Assembly: GCA_015183035.1 (NCBI GenBank)
Contig: JACZZP010000010.1
Location: forward strand, 310,001-374,000
DNA: 64,000 nucleotides
From: Meloidogyne chitwoodi
Taxonomy: Eukaryota > Nematoda > Chromadorea > Rhabditida > Meloidogynidae
Direction of reading: 5' to 3'
Shown here: one piece after another, positions 18,638 to 30,442 of the stretch
How the letters are laid out: the number at the start of each line of letters is the position of its first letter
Numbering within the stretch: the first letter of the stretch is position 1
The notes under the pieces: model-generated
What the model saw: the letters and a program-made list of their open reading frames with translations, nothing else
The model's database searches: none
Told to the model about the DNA's origin: nothing
Position numbers and translations under genes: made by a program

Positions 18638-20761
18638 ATGCCCTTCCGCTGCCTGCATCCAATGGAGCTCGACACCGGACCTTGGCCAAAAAAGTCTTCA
18701 ATTCTATGCTCTCTTCTGTTGCTGCTTGCTACGTTCTCTGTGCTTCAAGTAACCGGACAGGCCGAAACCGTTGGACTTGGCAATCACACGCTGCTGAAGG
18801 ACGGTAAAGTGAATCTCAACACGAACAAGGACTACAACTATTTTCCCGTCAAGAAGAGCATCGACTTTAACAAGCACAAAATTCTCTTTCCGGGTGCCTG
18901 CAATGTTACAATCAAAAATGGCTTCATGTAAGAATATTTAGTTTAATTATTGTTAAATTAAATAAATATTTATTCATTTTTCTAGTGAACTTAAGTACGA
19001 AGGCAAATTATGCACTGTGGATCTGCTTAGTGACTTCAATGACAAGATCAAGTTCAAGGCCGAAGTGAGAGACAAAACAAATCTCAGCAAGTGTTTTGGC
19101 CAAACTAGAAAAAAAAGCCATTTGAATCTGTGAGTCATTTTTCTTAATTTATTTTTATGATTTAAATTTTTTTTTAGTTTACCATTCATCTACAACAAAG
19201 ACAAAGAAGAAATCAAAAGATTCAGCGAATATGGTCCATCGAATAGAGCCTGTAAAGACGAGAAAGAATGTAAAAAGACAAAAGGTGGCGAATGCTTGAA
19301 TGAGACGTCTCTTGAAATTTCATGGCATAGAGAAGGAGATGACTACTATCTTGCTTATATCCATTTAAGTATGATACATATGTACATTTAAATATTTATA
19401 TATTACATAATTATTTCAGTTCGCGAACTAGAGGATGGCTTGAAGGCAAAGGGTGAGACTGGCAATAATAAGAAAAAGATGATTTTCGATTTGGAGATAA
19501 GAGAGGAAGGCAGTTTCACGATGATCAATTCTTCAAAGAAAAATACATTCAATTCTTCAAATGTGGCTGTTTGTGCTCAAGAAAACAATACAATCGTCGA
19601 ACCAAAAGCATGGACAATCAACAATACACTTCTAAAGGATGAATATTTGCTTGTCTTCAGCATGCTTCCAACAAGTGTTTCTAAAGCATACTATGAAGAA
19701 AAATTTGGCAATGAATCTATACCATCAGAACCGAAATGTGAACTCTTCATCCAATTTGTGAGTTTTTATATTTAGAAAAGATATCCACTTATTTTATTTT
19801 TATTAAGGATACTAAAGACTATCGTCTACTTACCGCCACTTCAACTTGTACAACACCATCGACAACAGCTCAAACTACTACAACTGAAGCTCCCTCAACG
19901 ACAACAATATTCTCTTCTACAGAATCAGAACAGATCACAACACCAAAAGAATGCCCAACGACAAAACTTCAAACGACAATACGTCCAACCGAAAAAACAT
20001 GCCCAGAAGAACCCAAAACATTTCTCATTGTGATGCTTATAATTGGCTGGCTCCTTGTTGCTGCGTTTCTGTTGTTTGTTGGTGCCCTTTGTATATACCG
20101 CTGGATGGAAGAGAAGGAAAGGAAGGAAAGGAGGAGGAAAGAAAGGGAGGCGTTTGTGCCAAAGCCTGAACAAACAGAGGAACAGGCTGAGGAAGAACAT
20201 TTACGTACGGTATATGATACGGTATTAAGAAATAAGGGCATGAAGACTCATGGAAGTTATGGAACATGGAAAAAAACTGTTAGTTTATTTTTAAAAATTT
20301 ATTCATTCAAAATATTTCTTTTTTTTTCAGAGAAACATAAGGTTTAAAGAGAATTTTCATTTAGAAATGAAACATCCCAAAATATATCAAAAAGAATATG
20401 TGCCAGAACTGACTGATAAGGGCTTTGCAGTTGTTGGGACATTTGAGGAGTGGTTCAACAAGGTAAAAAGTTTTTTTTAAAGAATTGAATTATTTTATTT
20501 TTACAGAACAAGTCTGCCACTGCTACATCCACCATGATTGAACAGCCGCCAACGACGACAAAAACGGCTTTGGGGACTGATAAATCTGAGGTCGACAAAG
20601 GCAAATCAACAAAAACTGCGCTGGACGCCGAGAAGCCCACAACCACGGTCATCGAAATTCCACAGAACGCGGAGGAGTCAAAAGCTGAAGGAACGGCATT
20701 GGAGGAGGCAAAGCCAGATGAGAACGGAGAGGTGAAGTCCAAAGCAGGGAAGGAGGCGTAA
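18638..20761 (+). CDS. Single-pass membrane protein with Thr-rich stalk, function unknown
   Basis: Seven exons (18638-18927, 18986-19129, 19178-19368, 19420-19757, 19808-20278, 20331-20462, 20507-20761) join in frame to about 606 residues. The start chosen is the ATG at 18638. The N-terminus has a hydrophobic core (ILCSLLLLLATFSVLQVTG) consistent with a signal peptide. The ectodomain has scattered cysteines and possible N-glycosylation sites (NHT, NVT, NET, NNT). A Thr/Ser-rich stalk with Cys residues follows, then one transmembrane helix (LIVMLIIGWLLVAAFLLFVG). Next comes a strongly charged juxtamembrane stretch (MEEKERKERRRKERE) and a cytoplasmic tail of about 200 residues. In the tail, EFxPELT-like text (YVPELTDKGFAVVGTFEEWF) precedes a low-complexity Lys/Glu/Thr end. 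Codons are GC-richer than in neighbouring genes. I do not recognise a family; it may be lineage-specific. An AATAAATAAATAAATA stretch at about 20817 is a plausible poly(A) signal. Confidence 0.82.
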
Positions 20762-21285
20762 GATGGGCCAAGTATATAGAATGAACACAGACAAAAGAGG
20801 GAGATAGATGATAATAATAAATAAATAAATAAATATATTCTCTTATAAAAATATGTAATTGTTGTTCCGTAAATATTGTTAATTATTGTTCCCCTATATT
20901 TCCCTATATATTCCCCTAAACTATATAAATATATTTGTATGCCTATTGTTTCTATTGTATGTATTATATATATTTGTATTTGATTGTATATATATGTTGT
21001 AAATGTATAATAAATAAATAAATTTGTTGAATGTTTTAATTGATAAGTTAGGTATTAACATTAGATTTTAATTTGTAATAATTACCACTGATTTTATGAT
21101 ATTAATTAATTTGATGATTTAAAAGGATTACTTGTCTTAAGAGCATCCTATAATAAAACAAAAGGGTAGAATTTTTGTTAAATTTATTAAAAAAATAACA
21201 ATTGTAAAAACAAGAAAATAATAAAAGCAACAAAACAACCTTTTTCATGGGATATTAAAAATAGAAAAGTTGTAAATCTGGGATT
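20762..21285. other. Convergent intergenic region
   Basis: Lies between the 3' ends of the membrane-protein gene and GMP reductase. It has AT-rich (AATA)n and ATTGTT stretches with AATAAA-type signals and no coding potential. Confidence 0.6.
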
Positions 21286-23290
<2,005 letters not shown>

Positions 23291-23705
23291 TGCTACAAAT
23301 TTTGTTCAATAATTAATTAAAGAATCTAAAAAATTAAAAAATTTTTTAGTTGTGATTGATAAAGGAAAATATAATTTAAAAAAGTCAAAAACGCTGAAAA
23401 TAAAAATATTTAATTTTTATTCTTTCACGACTAGAAATTTTTAATAAAATAAATCATTCGAGTGTCACACCACGCGAAAGGACAGACAGAGGAATAAGGG
23501 AGAAAGAAAAGAAAAACACGCATACAACATTAGTCACGCAATATTCGATTTTTCCTGTTTTTAATGGATAGTTTCTTTGCTACACTTTTCTAAAAGAAAA
23601 AAATAAAAAAGCAACTCTTTCTTCACATTTTTTATTTTAATCTGAAGCCACAAATTTAACTAAAATATTTTTTTTTTAATTAAAAAAAAATATTTTAATA
23701 TTAAG
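23291..23705. promoter_or_regulatory. Divergent promoter region between GMP reductase and the BED-finger unit
   Basis: This 415-bp spacer separates two genes that start in opposite directions, so it should contain both promoters. It is AT-rich with a GC-richer core at about 23450-23530. No known motif was recognised. Confidence 0.4.
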
Positions 23706-24086
23706 ATGACAGAACATCCGATTTGGAAAATTGGTCTTTTTAATAGAATTAATGTAAATGAAGCAGAATGTATAAAATGCAAGGAACACGGAGCACTTAA
23801 ATATGTTTTCAAACTTCCTTATCGCAATTTAAAAGGTTAAATATTGAAGAGTTTAGGGCCACCATTAATTTATTTTTTTAGTTTATTTTTTTACCTTTTT
23901 TCCTCTGTTTTTGCTTTTAGCAAGTATCTCAGAAAAAACAGGAAAAAAAGTTAAAAAAATAAAAATAGTGGCCCTAAACTTCAATTTTATTACCAAAAAA
24001 GGTTTATTTGCACACGTACGAAGCAAAATTCACAAGGAATCTGAAGTTTGTAAATACTTTGAAGAACTTATGGCAGAACAAGATAG
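23706..24086 (+). CDS. BED-type zinc-finger unit (separate gene, or first exons of the Myb-cyanase gene)
   Basis: Two exons, 23706-23835 and 24002-24086, join in frame. They encode a compact finger: C-x2-C (ECIKCKEHG), then NLKGLFAHVRSKIH with H-x5-H, the spacing of BED fingers found in transposases and chromatin proteins. The second exon ends GAT AG with a good donor (AG|GTAAAA). If the intron is not removed, the next codons are AGG TAA, giving a 73-residue protein. If it is spliced to the acceptor at 24324, the frame continues exactly into the Myb/SANT exon (AGA ACT GGA). Both readings are legitimate on sequence alone. Confidence 0.6.
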
Positions 24087-24316
24087 GTAAAATTGAGAAA
24101 ATAAATTTTTTACGAGGCCTTTGTAAACTGAAATTCTTTAAAAAGTGTTTTACAAAATTTTACCAATTTAAATAATTGGCATTTTATTAATTGACATTTT
24201 GTCCAAATTTTCTTTTTTTGCAAAAGTCCAATAGAGTCAATGAATTTTATTTTGTATTTTTATTAGATTTATGGATTTTATTTATTCTTTTTTAATTTAA
24301 TAATTTTAAAATTTAA

Positions 24317-26096
24317 ATGTCTAGAACTGGAACCAGCAATTGGACAGAACATGAATTGACTGCTTTTTTTGAAGTATATTATTTAATATTTTTTTTAAAT
24401 TTTTTATTTTTTTAAAGGAAATTTCTTCAAGACGAGATTTACTTTTTCGAAGGAATAAACAAATAATTGGAGAACAAATTGATTTGGATACAATTTGGCT
24501 TTCAGTTGCCAATGCTTGTGAAGAGAGAGGATTTGAACGATTTGCTGGACGTACTCGAAAACAATTACAATGTGATCTGTGGGGAAAGAAGAAAAAAGAA
24601 ACGATGGAAAAATATGAAAATGTGAAGGCTACAGGAATTGAAGAAAGTCAAAAATGGAAAGAAGTATTTAATTAAACATTTTTTAATTTTGTTAAAACTT
24701 TCTTCAGTGGGAAATGATAATAATTGATATTTGTAAAAACAATGAAGACGAAGAAATTTATACAAATAATAGAAAAAGACCAATAGAAGAGCAATTATTA
24801 ACTTTAGCTAATCTTCATTCTGACACAAATAAAAATGAATATTCATTGGAAAGTGAAGATCTTCCACAAAATTCAAAAAGGCCAAAAAATGTTAGTTTAA
24901 AGGTTTATTTTTATTAAAAACAAGGATTGACTCTTCGATCTTTCCGTTAATTTCAAAATTCAATTTGGAAACAATATAAAAATTTAATTTTAGGAAGAAA
25001 ATTTAAATTTTATTCCTGAAATTTCTTTATTTGAACAATTATGTAATGCCAATAATTCAACAAATGTTTCATCAACTCAAAATGAAGTTCAATTAGTGGA
25101 AGAAGGTAATACAAAAAATACATTTGAAAATCAAACAGAACAACAAAAATCGTTGCCCTCAACTTCTAATACTTATTCTTCTAGAGAAGAAGTAATAAAT
25201 ACAATTTTTGCCCAAAAAATTAGATTAGGTCTAAAATGGACAGAAATAGCGGAACTTATTGGTTGTAGCAAAGAATGGACAACTGCTGCTTGTTTAGGAC
25301 AAATGCAGTTTAATGAAAGTGAAGCTGATAAAATGGTTAATTTTTTGATAAATTAAGTTTTATTTATTATTTTACAAACAGATTGAAATGTTTGATCTTT
25401 ACAAAGATGCGAAACATTGGCTTATGTCTGTTCCAAATAGAGGGAGTACTTCATCAATTACTTCAAATGATCCTCTTTTGTATCGGTTTCAAGAGGTATG
25501 TATTTTTATATTTTTAGTTTTTAAACTTATTTTGTACTTAAAAATAGAATTTGTAAAAACATTAAAATAAAAAATCAGAATTTGTAAAAACATTAAAACT
25601 CAAAATCAGAATTTGTAAAAACATTAAAACTCAAAATCAGAATTTGTAAAAACATTAAAATAAAAAATCAGAATTTGTAAAAACATTAAAACTCAAAATC
25701 AGAATTTGTAAAAACATTAAAATAAAAAATCAGAATTTGTAAAAACATTAAAACTCAAAATCAGAATTTGTAAAAACATTAAAACTTAAAAATCAGAATT
25801 TGTAAAAACAATAAAACTTAAAAATCATAATTTGTAAAAACAATAAAACTTGAAGATTAAAAATCAGAATTTTTTATTCTTTAAATTAATAAATTTTTAA
25901 CAATAAAATTAAATAAAAAATTAAGGTAATTAATATTTATGGTGGAGCACTCAAAGAATTAATAAATGAACAATTTGGAGATGGAATAATGAGTGCTGTT
26001 GATTTTAAAATAAATTTACAAAAAGAATCTTGCAATGAAGGTGACAGAGTAAAAATAACAATGTCTGGAAAATTTTTGCCTTATAAACGGTTTTAA
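24317..26096 (+). CDS. Myb/SANT-like DNA-binding domain fused to cyanase (cyanate hydratase)
   Basis: Exons 24317-24373, 24418-24663, 24708-24890 (or -24902), 24994-25335, 25382-25495 and 25926-26096 join in frame to about 370 residues. Residues 1-100 form a Myb/SANT-like module (NWTEHELTAFFEEISSRRDL, ANACEERGFERFAGRTRKQL, then a basic WGKKKKETMEKY). A polar linker of roughly 120 residues follows. The last about 146 residues are a complete cyanase, which in known enzymes turns cyanate and bicarbonate into ammonia and CO2. Catalytic Arg and Glu are in LLYRFQEV and Ser in FGDGIMSAVDF; the ending SGKFLPYKRF matches the family's LPTKPF-type end. The cyanase exon at 24994 has no ATG before the domain, and TAG lies in frame immediately upstream. 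It must therefore be spliced to upstream coding sequence; the Myb exon donor is phase 0, as needed. Three introns inside or beside the cyanase part exclude bacterial contamination. The alternative is a non-fused cyanase using an unseen first exon. Confidence 0.85.
25560..25890. repeat. Tandem AATCAGAATTTGTAAAAAC array in the last cyanase intron
   Basis: About ten units of roughly 31 bp built from AATCAGAATTTGTAAAAACA plus TTAAAACTCAA or TTAAAATAAAA. Unlike most other arrays in this window, all units point the same way. It expands the intron 25496-25925 to 430 bp. Confidence 0.88.
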
Positions 26097-26154
26097 ATTT
26101 TTTTAATTTAATTTTAACAGTATTTTATTTTTTTTAATTTTAATAAATAAATTT

Positions 26155-26487
26155 TGGTAAAGACAAATTATTGAAAGGGCAATAATGTGTAGACAAGCAC
26201 GTGAATCTTTTTTACGAAATTAATTTTTTCCTTTTATCTTAAAGGGCAATAATGTGGATTTATTTATTTACTAAAATGTGTTTTGCTTTTTACCTTTAAT
26301 TTATTAAAAAACAAATTTATTTATTTTAGTGTAGTTTAGAATCGGAAAAATTTTGGCAATCCCGCCCTAAAAGGAGAAGCTTAAAAGAAATTAGTTGAAA
26401 GAGCACATTTTAAAGAAAATTCTTTTATTTATTCCCCTCATTTTGCATTAAATTTAATTAAATTATTTAAATTAAATTTATAAAACA
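26155..26487 (+). promoter_or_regulatory. Conserved 5' block of the secreted-protein family, copy 1
   Basis: The same block lies upstream of the first exon of all four complete family members (here; 29268-30442; 32590-33290; 35590-36492). It begins with two copies of AGGGCAATAATGTGG/T about 70 bp apart. It continues through GTGTAGTTTAGAATCGG and CCCGCCCTAAAAGGAG-like text and ends with ATTTAAATTAAATTT just before the ATG. In copies 2, 3 and 4 the block is interrupted by different insertions while its pieces stay recognisable, as expected for an inherited promoter rather than chance. Confidence 0.6.
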
Positions 26488-28744
26488 ATGTTCATTTCGT
26501 TGTTTTTAATTTTTTTATTTGTTTTATTAACAAATCAAACCTCTCAAAAAGGTTAAAAAAAATTTTTTTTAATTAAAAAAAATTAAAATAATTAAGAGAA
26601 AGAATTGTCTGCCGATGCTGAACCGTTTTTACCAAAAACTCGAGAAATTGGTTCATCTAGTAAAGGTTAAAAAAAATTATTTTTTTCTTATTATAAAATT
26701 TAATTTTATAAAAAGTTAAAAAATTGTCTGCAAATGCCGAGCCGTATATTCCTAAAAGTTCTTGTTCTGAATATAAATATGCTAGAAGCTTAAATACTTT
26801 TAATATTGGCGAGTTTGTACAAGTAGAGAATGATACTCAATGGAATAATGCATTAATATTAGATAAAAATACAATAGAAAATAAATATGTAATACAAATT
26901 ATTGATAGCAATGGCGAATATAAAAAAATATTTAGACGAAGACCATTTAGAGTTCGTAGATGTTTAAGGTTTGAAATTAATTACTAAGTTTTAATTATAA
27001 AATCCATACATTGGTTTACTTTTTGCCGTAACTGGGACTTGTGTAGTTTAGGTACTCACCCCATTTATTCGCAGGAAAATATTTAAAAAAATTAATACGG
27101 ATTTTCTTGCGAATAAATGGGACGTTTTTGCGTTACACTAATTCTCTTCCTTTTTGATTTTTTCTCTTGCGAATAAATGGGATGGATACCAAACTACGCA
27201 GTTTCTCATGCCCTCTTGTCCCACTAATAAGATAAACTAATAGAAGAAGAAAAATGAAACAAGCAAAATAATTTTAATAACCAAGTTGAATAAAGTGTTA
27301 ATCTTAATGGTGATATCTAGGGTTGACGTATAGTGTAGAGTAATGTTTAGAGACAATAAAATGTTGGGTTGATTTAAACTTTTCGTCCTCCTAACCTATC
27401 CCATCATTTCCCTTATCCCCTACTCTATTAGCGCAAATATAAACTCACTGCCAGTGCTTGGGAGCTCGTACCAAAATTCGTACTCGTACTCGTCCTCGTA
27501 CTCGTACTTTGGTACGAAGTACGAGTACGAGTACGAGGAAAAAATAAAGGCAGTACGAAGTACGAGTACGAGTACGAAGGAAAAAAATGACTAAAGTACG
27601 AGGTACGAGGCGTAAGTACGAGGTCGTACTCTCGTACTTAAGGTTTAAATTTGCGCCAAATTTCTTTCTTTCTTTTCCATTCGGAAATAAAATTTCCACT
27701 CCATTCCCCTTCTCATAGTTTATTTTTACACGTGAGAAAAGAAAAGGAATGTTTATATATATATGCAATTTACTTAATTTTTCCAAGTATGCATCTATGG
27801 TTTAGTGGTTAATGCTTTAGTCTGTTTTAGTAAATTGGTTGAGGTTCGAATCATTTAATAAGGGAAAGGAATTTTGAGTTATTAATTGCTGCTAAAGTCA
27901 TTTCTGTTTTAAAAATTTTAGAAGCAAAATTAAATCAGAAATTTTCTCCTACGGCATTAAAAAAAGTGCAATTTTTGGCAACAGATGCTTAAAAATTTTA
28001 AAAATTTTTGCCTGCGGCGCTGAAAATGATGAATTTTTGGCTACTAAAGTGCAATAATGTTTCAAAATTTTCGCCTGCGGCGCTATAAAAAAACTAACTT
28101 TATGAAAATTTACCCAAAACGCAAGAAAAAAAATATAAGGAAAGTACGAGGTACGAGTACGAGTACGATGGAAAAAATAAGACTGGTACGAGGTAGAGTA
28201 CGAGTACGAGCAAAAAATAAAGGTAATACGAGGTACGAGTACGAGTACGAGGGAAAAAATATGGCTGGTACGAAGTACGAGTACGAGCAAAATCAAAATT
28301 TCCAAGCACTGCTCACTGCTCTTTTTCCGCTTTTATAAATATTTTAATTATTCTCGTTTTAGTACAACTTATAATGTTGGTGATTTTGTTAAATTTCGTA
28401 ATAGAAGAATTGAATGGCTTGAAGCAATAATAACAGATGTAGGCTTTAAAAATAATGGAACTGAACAGTACATTGTTAAAGTTATTGATCGTTGTCCATT
28501 ATATAATAAACTATTTAAACGAATTCCAAGACAAATAATAAAGTCAGAAAATACACTCGTAACTTTCAAAAAGGGAGACATAGTTGAAATAATGCATAGT
28601 AAAATGTATCGAATACCTGTAGAAGATTGGATTAAGGCAAAAGTTATAGGAATAAAGGAAGGAAAATATGTTTTGAAGTCATTAGGAAATAATAATAGCA
28701 AAACACGTTACCCATTTGAGTTGCGTTACCCAAAAGAACATTAA
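26488..28744 (+). CDS. Secreted protein with three SH3/Tudor/agenet-like repeats, family copy 1
   Basis: Exons 26488-26551, 26597-26665, 26716-26968 and 28363-28744 give about 255 residues. The first exon is a textbook signal peptide (MFISLFLIFLFVLLTNQ). Exons 2 and 3 begin with related peptides (KELSADAEPFLPK and KKLSANAEPYIPK), suggesting an exon duplication found only in this copy. Three beta-barrel-like repeats follow, each opening with F-x-x-G-(D/E)-x-V: FNIGEFVQVENDTQWNNALI, YNVGDFVKFRNRRIEWLEAI and FKKGDIVEIMHSK with WIKAKVIGI. The spacing of the Gly-Asp-x-Val start, the Trp-x-x-Ala strand and a following Y-x-V strand fits agenet/Tudor-type SH3-like folds; this is a pattern judgement. 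The third intron (1.39 kb) is swollen by an 860-bp transposon. The end of exon 3 (CLR) differs from sisters, so that donor is less certain. Confidence 0.72.
27452..28311. mobile_element. Non-autonomous hAT-like element with TACGAG word arrays (copy A)
   Basis: The 860-bp element starts CAGTGCTTGG and ends CCAAGCACTG. It is flanked by a perfect 8-bp duplication, CTCACTGC, at 27444-27451 and 28312-28319. Family copies 2 and 3 show the uninterrupted site (ACTCACTGCCCTC). Inside each end is an array of GTACGAG/CTCGTAC words (27476-27640; 28140-28290). The middle holds a tRNA-like sequence (27789-27866) and three GCCTGCGGCGC-type words. There is no coding capacity. CAGTG ends plus 8-bp duplications are hAT hallmarks. 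Confidence 0.85.
27789..27866 (+). pseudogene. tRNA-like module inside hAT-like copy A
   Basis: An A-box-like TGGTTTAGTGG (27798-27808) and a B-box-like GGTTCGAATC (27843-27852) are correctly spaced, but the acceptor arms do not pair. The same module occurs in copy B at 39094-39166, so it travels with the element. Confidence 0.55.
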
Positions 28745-28850
28745 AAATGGAATTTGTTGGTTAGATTGTATCAGTTTTTAAAGAAGAAAAGAAGACAATT
28801 ATTTATTTTTAAAAAGACAAAACTCTTTAAACTCAGTTGCTAGTAGATTG

Positions 28851-29019
28851 TAGAGATAGGAACAGGATCGAGTCCCGATCCGTTTTTCTGATTTTTTGAG
28901 ACATCGGGATGAAATCGGAATCGGGAATTCCCGATTTTCCCGATTCGGGTCCGTCCCGATCGTTCAATTTTTAAATTTCCCGTTTCCCGATCCCGATTTT
29001 TTCAAAATTCATATCTCTA
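28851..29019. mobile_element. Short hAT-like/MITE element with CCCGATC words
   Basis: The 169-bp segment begins TAGAGATAGG and ends ATATCTCTA. It is flanked by GTAGATTG and GTAGATAG (7 of 8 identical). The interior is dense in CCCGAT/ATCGGG words that can fold back on each other. Confidence 0.55.
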
Positions 29020-29295
29020 GTAGATAGACATAATTTATTTAATTTCAATCTTTTTTTCTTAAAATGTCGAAACTTGTGGTTTAAGTGTCACAAATCCATT
29101 TATTCGCAGGAAATTTTTGTACAGTGAAAAATTGACGAAAATATTTTTTGCGACTAAATGGGGTGATACCTAAACCACGCAAGTTAATATTTCTTTCAAA
29201 ATATATGAACTATTGTCCTTTATAAAAAAATAAAAAAATTTTTAAATGATTTTGATAAAGAAAAATTATCTAAAGGGCAATAATGTGTAGACAAG

Positions 29296-29530
29296 CACTG
29301 ATTTTTTGGTGCTGATAGATGCCGACAGTGCTGTTTTCGACAGTAAAATAAAACTCTAAGAATCTTCTTAAAAACGAGTTTTGGGCAATGTCCGGGCTTA
29401 GGGATTGATAATAAATATATCCGGATGACTTCAACAAAAAAACCGGAAGAAATTTCATAAGTATCCGGATTTAGGCAGACAGTTAGAAAATGAGAAATAG
29501 TTAACTGTCGAAAACTGTTTCCACGGATTT
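29296..29530. mobile_element. Insertion with CTGTTTTCGACAGT inverted ends in the copy-2 promoter
   Basis: CTGTTTTCGACAGT (29331-29344) and AACTGTCGAAAACTG (29502-29516) face each other. The surrounding promoter continues without this DNA in copy 1 (ACAAGCACGTGAATCTTTTTTAC). Inner copies of ATCCGGAT are also inverted. The exact ends are unclear. Confidence 0.5.
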
Positions 29531-29942
29531 TTTTTACGAAATTAATTTTTTTCCTTTTATTTAAAGGGCATTAATGTGGATTTTAACATATTTTTTCAAC
29601 TTATATTAACCACTATTCCTTTATTTAAAAAATAAAAATTTTCTAAGAAATTGTTTTATTTTTAATTTATTAATAACCACATTTATTAAATAATAAACTT
29701 AAAAATGCAGGATATAATTAGGTTGTTTAAAAAAATATTTTAACTTTAAAAAACATTTAATATAATTTATATATTTTAATTTAATTTATAAATTATTATA
29801 AAAAATTATTATTAAAAAAATCAATTTTCGATGCCCTTCTAAAATTTTATCTTTAATTGATTAAAAGAGAGTAAATGCCATCAATATGCCCTTTTCGATA
29901 ACCGGAAAAGGCAAAAAGAGTGTCCTTACAAAATATACACGT

Positions 29943-30042
29943 AATTGTACGACATTTCGTCCCAACAGCAAAAAATCGTGGGCTCGTGTAAACGAAATGT
30001 AATTTTTTGCCTTAGAGACGAAATGTCGTGCAATAGAGTGGA
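29943..30042. repeat. Small fold-back unit with ACGACATTTCGTC ends
   Basis: The left end TTGTACGACATTTCGTCCC and right end GAGACGAAATGTCGTGCAA are inverted near-copies about 100 bp apart, with an extra ACGAAATGT word on each side of the right arm. It looks like a MITE or hairpin-forming repeat. Confidence 0.6.
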
Positions 30043-30442
30043 ACGAAATGTAGAGTAGCCGAGTCATTGAGAGATGATAAACTAGAGGAGAGTTAAAATT
30101 GAATGAATGCTTATTTAACATTTTGACATTTATGTGCGGCACGTTTGATCATTTTGAAAGAAATATTATTCGTCTATCTAAAGGCCAATAATGTAGATAT
30201 TATTTATTAAAATGTATTTTGATTTGCACTTTTTATTAATTTATTAAAAAATTTATTTGAGTGTAGTAAACAAGTGTTAGACGCTAATTAGATCATTAGG
30301 GCAAATCTTGAAAACCCCGCCCTTAAAATGAGTTGTTTAAAAGAAATTAGTTATTAGTTGAATTAACTCATTCTAAGAAAATTTATTTATTTAATATTAG
30401 CCTTAAATTTAATTAAATTATTTAAATTAAATTTAAAAGGCA

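Larger units (their letters stand above)
29268..30442 (+). promoter_or_regulatory. Interrupted conserved 5' block of family copy 2
   Basis: The AGGGCAATAATGTG start (about 29273), the middle (GTGTAGTAAACAAG at about 30262) and the AT-rich end before the ATG are present. They are split by an insertion at about 29296-29530 and by a longer stretch 29600-30150 that contains a fold-back unit. Confidence 0.5.

Noticed and set aside
24565..24783. Minus-strand open frame opposite the Myb exons
   Set aside because: Shadow of the plus-strand coding sequence; it has no splice support and contains low-complexity Phe/Tyr runs.
27445..28338. Open frames with TRTRTSY or YSYSYLV repeats
   Set aside because: Translations of the TACGAG word arrays of a transposable element, with equivalents at 38716-39621.
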